From IMG/VR virus record IMGVR_UViG_3300029266_002030, positions 1-28,180 of that record: DNA of 28,180 nucleotides. The stretch is one strand, 5' to 3'. The notes under the pieces were generated by a model. That model saw only the letters and a program-made list of their open reading frames with translations, searched no databases and was not told the origin of the DNA. The stretch is from a virus. Position numbers and translations under genes: made by a program. Positions 8,230 through 15,700 of the stretch are shown here, one piece after another (positions within the stretch are counted from its first letter, which is position 1; every line of letters begins with the position of its first letter).

Positions 8230-9240
8230 TTATAAAATTTTTTTAAATTTATTTTTTTCTATTCTTGTTAACATTAAAAACGGTTCAGTAAAATTTAAGA
8301 AAGATTTATCAGAGTTTCCAATAAAATTGAATAAACCGTCTTTCATCATCATCCTTAATAGGTTTTTATATGAACGCCCTTCAGGGTCCATATTTTCATT
8401 TATTAATTGCTTAATTTCTTTTTTTTCTTTTTCAGGTAATAAGCTAACACCTAAATCAACTAAAAATTTATTTCTTTCAAAAAAAGCATCACCTAGTTCA
8501 CCTTCTTTTGTAATACCTTTTATTATGTTTTTTAGTCTAAAGTTTTTATCACCCCCTTCATATTTATCTTTACAAATAGATAAAAAATCATCAAGTTCAA
8601 TTTTTTTATTATTTATTTCTGGTACTAAATTAATTAAGGTTTTTATTCCCACATTTTTAATACCACTTATATCATCAGAAGAATCACCACACACAATTTT
8701 AATTAGTTTTATATTTTCTACTGGTACTATTTGTTTTTCAAATTTAATTTTATCCCCCTTTTCAACTATTTGTAAACTATTTAATAGTTTTAGATTTGTG
8801 TTGGTTGATATGAGTTGTGTTAAGTCTCTATCGTTAGACAGTATTGTAATTTTTTCTTTGTTGCTATTTAAACTATAGAAAGCTATACAATCATCGGCTT
8901 CGTGACCTTTAAATTCACATTGTCTAATAAATATTTCTTCTAGATATTGTTGTACTCTTACTTTTTGTGAGTATAGAGATTCACGTTTTTCTTCAGTTAA
9001 TCTATTATTTGTGCGTTTTATTTTATAATTTGGGTAAACTTTTCTTCTACTTTCGTAATTTTTTTCCCCATCCCAAGCCACAACAACTTTATTAAAATTA
9101 TAATCAGATATTAATCTTTTTATCGTATTAAGAAAATAAAATACAGCTCCTAGATTGGTGTCTTTGTTTTGGAAGTTTTTTAGTCCATGAAATCCCAGTT
9201 GTAGTAGTGAGTTTCCATCAACAAGAAGAGTCTTGGTCAA
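8230..9240 (-). CDS. 5'-3' nuclease, T4 RNase H / FEN-1-like
   Basis: A 336-residue flap-type 5' nuclease that would remove RNA primers and flaps during lagging-strand synthesis. Metal-binding acids of the PIN-like core are visible: D8 (LLVDGNSL), D57 (VVVAWDGEKNYESRRKVYP), E114/D116/D117 (GHEADD), and D137/D139 (SNDRDL). The helix-hairpin-helix region follows with D186 and D189/D190 (VCGDSSDDISGIKNVGIKTL). The start is the TTG at 9240: LLVDGN is needed for the active site, an in-frame TAA lies seven codons upstream, and no ATG lies between. It is slightly longer than T4 RNase H (305). The next gene follows with one base between them. Confidence 0.88.
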   Translation of the reverse strand: MTKTLLVDGNSLLQLGFHGLKNFQNKDTNLGAVFYFLNTIKRLISDYNFNKVVVAWDGEKNYESRRKVYPNYKIKRTNNRLTEEKRESLYSQKVRVQQYLEEIFIRQCEFKGHEADDCIAFYSLNSNKEKITILSNDRDLTQLISTNTNLKLLNSLQIVEKGDKIKFEKQIVPVENIKLIKIVCGDSSDDISGIKNVGIKTLINLVPEINNKKIELDDFLSICKDKYEGGDKNFRLKNIIKGITKEGELGDAFFERNKFLVDLGVSLLPEKEKKEIKQLINENMDPEGRSYKNLLRMMMKDGLFNFIGNSDKSFLNFTEPFLMLTRIEKNKFKKIL

Positions 9241-9265
9241 TTTTTTATAATTAAAAGGTTAAATA

Positions 9266-9700
9266 CTAGTTTTCTACTTCTAAAAGTTCAATTTCAAAAT
9301 TTAAATTTTTACCAGCTAAAGGGTGGTTCATATCTAAAGTAACTTCTTTTTTAGTTACTTCAATAATTGTAGCTGTTGCTGATTTACCACCTTTCGTATT
9401 CCCCTCTATCCTTTCGTCAATTAAAAACCTAAATTCTTTTGGAAAATCTTCTCTTGGTACTTTTATTTCAGCTTTCGCTTCATATTCACCATAAGCTTGG
9501 TCTAGTGGTATGTGTATGGATTTTTTTTCACCTATTTTCATAACTCTAATGGTATTTTCAAAATCTCTTAATACCTTACCATCACCTATGTTAAATTCTA
9601 ATGGTTCTTCTCTTTTAACTGAATTGTCAAATTCTTCACCATCTTCAAAGGTACCTATGTAGTGTACCTTAACTTTTTTACCTACTTTTATACTATTCAT
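9266..9700 (-). CDS. SlyD-type FKBP peptidyl-prolyl cis-trans isomerase
   Basis: A 144-residue FKBP-fold prolyl isomerase with the SlyD layout. Residues 1-70 hold the first FKBP half (KVKVHYIGTFEDGEEFDNSV, then LRDFENTIRVMKIGEKKSIH and IPLDQAYGEY). Residues about 72-121 form the inserted chaperone flap. Residues 121-143 close the fold (TLDMNHPLAGKNLNFEIELL), a signature of SlyD proteins. The histidine-rich metal tail of E. coli SlyD is absent. I chose the ATG at 9700, not the GTG at 9730, because the FKBP fold begins there and the ATG overlaps the uvsX stop by 8 bases. Its place between recombinase and nuclease genes suggests folding help for phage proteins, either replication proteins or the many large tail proteins. 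Confidence 0.88.
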   Translation of the reverse strand: MNSIKVGKKVKVHYIGTFEDGEEFDNSVKREEPLEFNIGDGKVLRDFENTIRVMKIGEKKSIHIPLDQAYGEYEAKAEIKVPREDFPKEFRFLIDERIEGNTKGGKSATATIIEVTKKEVTLDMNHPLAGKNLNFEIELLEVEN

Positions 9701-10697
9701 TTTCTTTATCTTCTTTTGTGTCGAATTCACCCCCAGTACCTAATTGTTCTGACCAAAAGGATGCATATTCTTGTTTGTATTTTTCTATTGATTTTTTCTC
9801 TTCTGAGGTTTCTTTACCAGCTAAAAAACCGTGTGGTGCTATTAAAATTTTACCATCTTCGTACCCCAAACCATTAACATGGTTTTTCATTATGGTTATT
9901 TTAGTTCTTGTAGCGAATTTTACTTTTCTTTTATCTTTAACAGCGGAAATGTTAGTGGTTCCAGCGTTTTTTTGGTTACCGAATCTAAAAACTAGTGTCG
10001 AGTTTAACCATAGTGCTTCACCACCTTTAGCTTTTATTTTGGGTTGTCCAAAAGGGTTGTCTGGTAATTCAACCCATGGTTGATTAACCACAACTAAGGT
10101 ATTTGTAAATTTAGAATCTTCTCTTCTAGATTTCCCTATTCTTTGATTTATACCCATACCTATTTTATCAGCTAGAGTTGCTGCGTTATGCATTTTACCA
10201 CCCTTACCTTCAAAAGTCATCTTACACGGTATTGAACCAACTGAATCCCACAAAAACAATAAATCGTAATCTAGCTCACCTTTTTCTTGAGCATCTAATA
10301 ATTCATTAATGTAATCCGTAATTTGTTCTATGTATTGGAAGTCATTATTAAATAGGAAAAAGCCATCCCAATCTAACTCACCAGTTTCTTTGTCTACAGT
10401 TTCCTGACAATCAAAACCCATAAGTTTAGCGTGACTAAACCCCCATTTTTGTTCTGTGATAATAATTACTGGTAAAATATTTTTCTTCTGAGCATCTACA
10501 GCTGCTTTAATTAAAGCAGTTGTTTTACCAGTATCTGAATGTCCTAAAAACATTTGTAAATGACCCATAGCTGGACCAGGTACTCCCGTCGCGTCAAGGA
10601 ATTCTGGTCCTAGGTCAAAAAATTTATCAGCTTTGAACTTAGCTTTTTTAGAGAACTTACTCTTTATGTCGGAAAAACTTCTTTTCTTTAATGCCAT
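9693..10697 (-). CDS. uvsX: UvsX / RecA-like recombinase
   Basis: A 334-residue RecA-fold ATPase that would form filaments on single-stranded DNA and drive strand exchange and recombination-dependent replication. Walker A is GHSDTGKTT at 52-60; Walker B is LLFLWDSVG at 146-154 with D151. The stretch IIITEQKWGF near 78-88 carries the probable catalytic glutamate. Later, VVVNQPW and the motif around KAKGGEALWLNST correspond to the L2/oligomer region. It is shorter than T4 UvsX (391 residues), mainly at the N-terminus. The tail is very acidic (EFDTKEDKENE), as in other UvsX/RecA proteins. It lies directly after the gp32-like gene, so the recombinase and its single-strand partner are made together. 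Confidence 0.9.
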   Translation of the reverse strand: MALKKRSFSDIKSKFSKKAKFKADKFFDLGPEFLDATGVPGPAMGHLQMFLGHSDTGKTTALIKAAVDAQKKNILPVIIITEQKWGFSHAKLMGFDCQETVDKETGELDWDGFFLFNNDFQYIEQITDYINELLDAQEKGELDYDLLFLWDSVGSIPCKMTFEGKGGKMHNAATLADKIGMGINQRIGKSRREDSKFTNTLVVVNQPWVELPDNPFGQPKIKAKGGEALWLNSTLVFRFGNQKNAGTTNISAVKDKRKVKFATRTKITIMKNHVNGLGYEDGKILIAPHGFLAGKETSEEKKSIEKYKQEYASFWSEQLGTGGEFDTKEDKENE

Positions 10698-10710
10698 TTA
10701 TTTAATTTTT

Positions 10711-11580
10711 TTAAAATGGTAAATCTTCATCTACTTTTTGGTTTGCTTGTGGGTCAACGTTTGTACTTGTTGAACTCATATCTACAGTACTATTTGTTTT
10801 AGCGTTTGGGTCATCGTAAGTGTATTTTTTTAATTCATTATCCCAAACTGGGTCCAAACCTTTAGATATAGCTTCTAAATACTCAACTGGTTTTTGAGAA
10901 TAAACGTCTTTCCAAGTTTTCGCGTCAGAAGTCCATTCTTTTGATTGAGCTGGGTCAGCTGATAGGGTTCCAGGGTCTTCATACATAACAGAAGATACTG
11001 TTGTATATTCTCCTCTACCACCTGGTAATGGAACTGCTTGTAAAATAAGGATTAAATCTCTACCTTCGTTGATGTCTGTAACATCCCCCTTATTTCTCCA
11101 AATAGGAATAATTTTATCAATTGGTCCATCACCTTTCCAATTATGTTTAAATCTCCAAAACTTAACACCATCTTCTTCTTTATCTCTATCAACAACTTTT
11201 ACTATGTAAAATTTTTGTGAGCGATAACTTCTAGCTAATTCTTTGGATTGTTCATCACCAGCTAATCTTAAAGCTTCTTCCACTTCATTTAGTGGACTTC
11301 TATCTCCCGTTGGTTTACCGGTAGAGTCTTTACCTGGGTCATAAATTTTCATCCACCTACCTTGTACTTGTGTGTTATGGAAAAACACTTCTTTGAATGG
11401 GGAACTACCGTCTGTTGTTGGTAGTATTCTAATTCTTTTTTCACCTTGTTTAACACCTTTAGGTAGTGCGATAGTGAAATATTGTTTTAATCTATCTTCA
11501 TCCGACATTCTTGGTTTTGAAGATGTTGCTTGTTTGTTTTTTTCGTATTGGGCTAATACGGCGTCTAGACTTGAACTCAT
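10711..11580 (-). CDS. Single-stranded DNA-binding protein, T4 gp32-like
   Basis: A 289-residue protein of gp32 size (T4: 301). An N-terminal helical arm is followed by an OB-fold core: RIRILPTTDGSSPFKEVFFH around 50-69 and KFYIVKVVDRDKEEDGVKFW around 122-141 match the gp32 core pattern. The protein has no cysteine at all, so the zinc site of T4 gp32 is absent. The C-terminus is disordered and ends VDEDLPF, close to the acidic tip of bacterial SSB (D-D-D-I-P-F), a known docking site for partner proteins. The gene opens the replication block, just after a terminator and a promoter-like sequence, and is followed by uvsX after 13 bases. Confidence 0.85.
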   Translation of the reverse strand: MSSSLDAVLAQYEKNKQATSSKPRMSDEDRLKQYFTIALPKGVKQGEKRIRILPTTDGSSPFKEVFFHNTQVQGRWMKIYDPGKDSTGKPTGDRSPLNEVEEALRLAGDEQSKELARSYRSQKFYIVKVVDRDKEEDGVKFWRFKHNWKGDGPIDKIIPIWRNKGDVTDINEGRDLILILQAVPLPGGRGEYTTVSSVMYEDPGTLSADPAQSKEWTSDAKTWKDVYSQKPVEYLEAISKGLDPVWDNELKKYTYDDPNAKTNSTVDMSSTSTNVDPQANQKVDEDLPF

Positions 11581-11619
11581 TTGATTTATTTTTTTATTTA
11601 ATAATTAATTTCTTAGATA

Positions 11620-11648
11620 ATAATAACTAACTTATTTGTGGTTGTCAA
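11620..11648 (-). promoter_or_regulatory. Sigma70-like promoter before the gp32-like gene
   Basis: On the minus strand TTGACA (11648-11643) is separated by exactly 17 bases from TATTAT (11625-11620), a six-of-six and five-of-six match to the standard -35 and -10 boxes. Transcription would start near 11613, leaving a leader of about 33 bases before the ATG at 11580. It lies just downstream of a strong terminator, where a new transcription unit would be expected. Confidence 0.6.
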
Positions 11649-11652
11649 TTAT

Positions 11653-11672
11653 ATGGTAATAAATAATACCAT
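11653..11672 (-). promoter_or_regulatory. Inverted repeat between terminator and promoter
   Basis: ATGGTA and TACCAT flank an 8-base AT centre (ATAAATAA on the plus strand). The element is 4 bases upstream of the -35 box and just past the T-run of the terminator. It could be an operator or activator site for the replication block. The centre also holds one copy of the TATTTAT element. Confidence 0.35.
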
Positions 11673-11700
11673 AAAAAAAGCCCTAAACAAATTAGAGCTT
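11673..11700 (-). terminator. Rho-independent terminator after the 250-residue protein gene
   Basis: On the minus strand AAGCTCTAA (11700-11692) pairs with TTAGGGCTT (11686-11678) with one G-T wobble and a 5-base loop, followed by a run of seven T (11679-11673). It lies 28 bases past the stop at 11728 and separates the tail genes from the replication block. Confidence 0.85.
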
Positions 11701-11727
11701 TAATTATAAATTATTTTTTATTACTTA

Positions 11728-12480
11728 TCAATTATTAAAAGTTTGTTGTATTTCTGAGTCTGAGAAATTATTTACTTCATCACTTGTTAAAACATATTCT
11801 TTTTTACCTTGAGCCTCATATTTGTCTTGACCGTCTTCCCAAAAATTTGCAAGTGTTTGGTTGTATGGTCCGGAATCTAATTTTCTCATTTCAATTTTTT
11901 CTTTTTCTGATTTTGGTCTATACTGTTCAATTTTTTCTTCTAAACCACTAATTTGAACCATTAGTTGGTCCATACCGGATAGTTTTTCTTCCATACCATC
12001 TAACATATCCATTAAAGACTCTAATTTATCGTTAGTTTCTTCTGTATTCTTTTCTAAGTTTTCTTGTTTATCAACTAAATCAGTAACCTCAACTTCGGTA
12101 GCGTCCTCTTCAGCAGTTGGGGTATCTGTAGCTACTGGAGCTGCTGGAGCTACTGGAGGTACTGGGGGTGGTGGTGGTGGTGTATCTAGTTCGGCAGTTT
12201 CATCACCTAAAGCGTCAATATCTAACTCTCCCCCATCTTCATCACCAACGCCCATTTCGTCAAAAGTAGCTGTTTCAGTTTCATCCTCTGAATCTTCTTG
12301 TTCAGACATTTCTTGTTGTCGTATTTCAAACTTTTCTAACTTGTCAGATTTACCTTGATTTTGCACAAAACCAGAACCATTACCAGTACCCAACATTTGT
12401 TCTTGTAAATTTCTCGAGTTGTAACCTATCTGGTTAAATCTTTTAATTTCTTCGTTTAAACTTTTTTCTAAATTATCCAT
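11728..12480 (-). CDS. Acidic, proline-rich coiled-coil protein of unknown function
   Basis: A 250-residue protein with three visible parts. Residues 1-100 are polar and strongly acidic (for example EQEDSEDETETA at 60-71). Residues 101-115 are a proline run PPPPPPVPPVAPAAP. Residues about 134-200 are a heptad-rich coiled coil (KLESLMDMLDGMEEKLSGMD and on). The tail (residues 205-249) holds aromatic and polar residues, as in a binding peptide. I do not recognise a family. Its place after the hub gene and its coiled-coil/linker build fit a structural or scaffolding role. The ATG at 12480 overlaps the previous stop by 8 bases, and a strong terminator follows. Confidence 0.75.
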   Translation of the reverse strand: MDNLEKSLNEEIKRFNQIGYNSRNLQEQMLGTGNGSGFVQNQGKSDKLEKFEIRQQEMSEQEDSEDETETATFDEMGVGDEDGGELDIDALGDETAELDTPPPPPPVPPVAPAAPVATDTPTAEEDATEVEVTDLVDKQENLEKNTEETNDKLESLMDMLDGMEEKLSGMDQLMVQISGLEEKIEQYRPKSEKEKIEMRKLDSGPYNQTLANFWEDGQDKYEAQGKKEYVLTSDEVNNFSDSEIQQTFNN

Positions 12481-12712
12481 TTAATAATTGTTTTACCTTT
12501 CCGTTAGGTGATTCTACCTGTACTTTTCTGTTAACTCTAGTTTCATTTTCTACTCTTTCAATCAAACCGTCTCTACTTCTTATAGTATAACAAATCCCAG
12601 TGTCTAAATCACAAACTTCTTTACCCTCAGTTGTCTGTCCATTATCGACAACATTGTTTGTGTTTTTACCCAAAAAGTTACCTAATTTTTGTTTTAAATT
12701 TTCTGTTACCAT
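12473..12712 (-). CDS. Small hypothetical protein
   Basis: A 79-residue protein, not recognised. Residues 1-15 form a basic helix (MVTENLKQKLGNFLGK); residues 28-79 look like a small beta fold, with a pair of cysteines (EVCDLDTGICYTIRSRDGLI) and a repeated strand pattern ending GKVKQLLNG. The ATG at 12712 has a TATTTAT element 15 bases upstream and a second copy further up, so this gene may begin a short transcript with the 250-residue protein that overlaps its end. Confidence 0.65.
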   Translation of the reverse strand: MVTENLKQKLGNFLGKNTNNVVDNGQTTEGKEVCDLDTGICYTIRSRDGLIERVENETRVNRKVQVESPNGKVKQLLNG

Positions 12713-12768
12713 AGTATTCTTTATTATATAAATATTGTTTAATATAAATAAAATCTTTAAAGACTTAT

Positions 12769-15700
12769 TTATGTTGTTTTTTCTTCAGTTAAATACGAAC
12801 TATTAAAGTTATTTGGGTTTAAGAATATCTCATCTTCTCCTAAATTTTTATTAATAATGTATTTTCTTATCTCGTAGTGTAGGTGTATGCCCGTTGAATT
12901 ACCGGTAGTACCCATAGTGCCGAGTACTAGACCTTTATTTATTCCCTGTCCTTCTGACACCCCAGTTATTGTATTCTCTTTTAGGTGAGCTAGTCTAAAT
13001 TGGTATCTAGATATAGCCCCTTCTACCCACCCAGTAGTGTCTGTTTGTTTAATTAGTGTTTTATCTACATACAGTGAATTTCCGTAACCACCACCACATT
13101 TTTTAGCTTTTTCAGTACTACCAGCTACACAACCAGTAAACTTCTTAGTAACAATACCTGAAACTGGTGATAAAATACTAATATCTACACCCTCAAACTC
13201 TAATTTTGGTTGGTAGTCAATACCTTTATGCATTTTTACCCCACCATTATTTGTTGTCCTTCTAGCCCAAAAAGCTTGATTTGGTTGTGGTGTAGAAATC
13301 TTATTTAAGTCTACCGGGTCTTGTATTGGGAAATCTAGACTACTAATGTCGGCTTCAGTATCCATAATCTTATTATCAACCTCTACACTAGTTAAGTTAA
13401 ACTCATCTAAATCACTATCTACTTTACTTACAGATATTGTTTCCTCAATTTCATCAAATTGTTTTAATAATTTTTCTTGAATCGTAGCCAACATATCCGT
13501 AACTTTGGGTAAGCTTGTTATACCCACCCTAACACCAGTAAATGTTGTTGTCATATCATTTGGGGTTATGGTGTGACTAACATCCATAATAAGGTATGGC
13601 CCACTAAACATAGGAACATATCTTAGTTGGAAATAGGTGGTTGGTTGAATTAGTGCGTTACCCATCGAGGTTACAGTACACTTATAAGACCTAGATTTAT
13701 ATAGATTAAATAAATTTAGTGAGTTAGTAGACACTTTTGAACCAGTCGCCATTTTACCCATGTCTTCCATAATTCTAAACGCCTCACTAGTATTTGGAAA
13801 TTCTGATTGGTCCAATGTTAGGTTCTCAAAAATTTGTTGGTTTGGTATCCCAAAATCAACAGCAAAAGCCATTACCTTATTACTTAATTGTCTTTCTTTT
13901 TCAGTATTAGGTATAGGACCACATAGTGGGTTTGGGTTTGTTCTATTTAAAATAAACGAATCGTTATTATACCCATAGTTAAAACTTTTTATATCTAAAC
14001 TGGTTGATGGTGGCCCAACATACTGACATAGGTATTTAGGTGAGGACTTTGTTGTGTCAACCTCTTTGAAGGCACCAAACATAGTATCTCCTTGTGCTTG
14101 TGTGTTGTTACCTTGCATGTTATAAAAATTAACATAAGCTGGTAACGGTATAAAATTAAATTTATTTAGACTACACATATTACTCATAAACCCACCTATC
14201 GTTTGTTTTACAGAAGTACTTGGTTCGTCAGTAAATGGTGTGTCTAAACCTAAAAACATATAGATATCTACAATAGCTTCATTACCAATATCCCTATTAG
14301 CGTTATCTAAAAACATAAATCTCTCCATAACTGTATTGTGAAAAGTTACACTAGAACCCGCAGTCCTACTAGTGTTTACATCATCACCCTGTACTTTAGT
14401 CCCTGATATCCATTTATCGTTAAACGTTTTAAACACTTGGTATAGTTCTAGTTTTAGGTTGTCAGCTACTATTTTAGGTCTTTGGTCTTCAGAATCATCA
14501 CTAAAATTACCTGATTGGTTATTTAGAGATTTAAATGGGTCTATTTTAGAAATAGCTTTTAAAAATGTAGTTGTGTATAATTCTGTGGTTTGTTTAATAG
14601 CCTTTAATATGTTATTTAAAGCTATATTAAATTCAGATTTACCCATGCCATTATTACTACCCGGAGAGTTTTGTTCTGTGGAAGTTATGTAGGTTTTAAG
14701 TATAGGTGCGAATTGGTAAACTAGCGTGTGTGATATATCGTATTCTTTAAAGAAGTCAAAACATATTTTTGTTATTCTATTAAATTCAGTATTTGAAAAA
14801 CTAATATATTCTCTTGGATATACGTGTTGTGAAATATTGTTAGCAAAAAATGCTGTTGGTGTAATTACTGAGTTATCAAATTTAGGTAATCCTAAAACCT
14901 GATTAGTCCCTACTATATAATCAACTAGTGATAGTGTCGAAGTTGTTTCCGCTGTCAATGACCCTGGTGATACTGTTATGTCCCACCCATTAACTGAACC
15001 GTGTTTGTAAATAACTGATTGGTTTAAAAATATCCTACATACACTTAAGAATTTTTTGTATTGACTTTTTGCTAATTCTTCAGTTGTAACTATGGGGGTT
15101 TCCGATTCTACTTCAGATTTTTTAAGAACCATAAAATCTTTAAAAATGGATTTAAAATTATTGTACTTACCCTCAACAATACTAGCGTCTGGGTTTTGTG
15201 ATTGGGAAAAATTTAAAAATTGTTTTTCAAATTCATCTAAAACCTGTGACGGGAATACCGATAACAACTCACTAAAGTCATCATAAAATGAACCAGCATT
15301 TATATTCCAAGCTTCTTGTTCTGACAAAGATTTATTAATTTTTTTCATATAAGCACTAGGTGGTGCCCAACCATATATAGCACCGTAAGAACCGGGGGTC
15401 CCAACATTATTAACATCAAAAGCACCATAACCAGCACCAGCCCATAAAAATCTAGCACTACCATCAAAACCAGCTGTATTTATATTGTCACCCATAAAAC
15501 TTAAATCTGTATTTACTAAACCACCTGTGGATGGGTATAATATATAATATGGGTCTGTTGTCACATCTACATCTTTAATCCCAGCATTACCAATTGTAAC
15601 AGAATCAGCGAAAGTTGTGTAAAAATTATAAGAAATACCACCTTTACTAAATGAAAGATTTTCTTCTTTTTGTATTTCTAGTTGGAACGAATTTATAAAG

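Noticed and set aside
9701-9730. Longer start (GTG at 9730) for the prolyl isomerase
   Set aside because: The extra ten residues precede the FKBP fold and lie inside the uvsX end; ATG at 9700 gives the family's usual start.
12121-12185. GGTGGTGG-rich tandem-like DNA repeat
   Set aside because: It is the coding region for the proline/alanine hinge of the 250-residue protein, so the repetition is explained by amino acid content.
12473-12480. Possible frameshift joining the 79- and 250-residue genes
   Set aside because: The 8-base overlap has an ATG for the second gene and no slippery run; coupled translation is enough.
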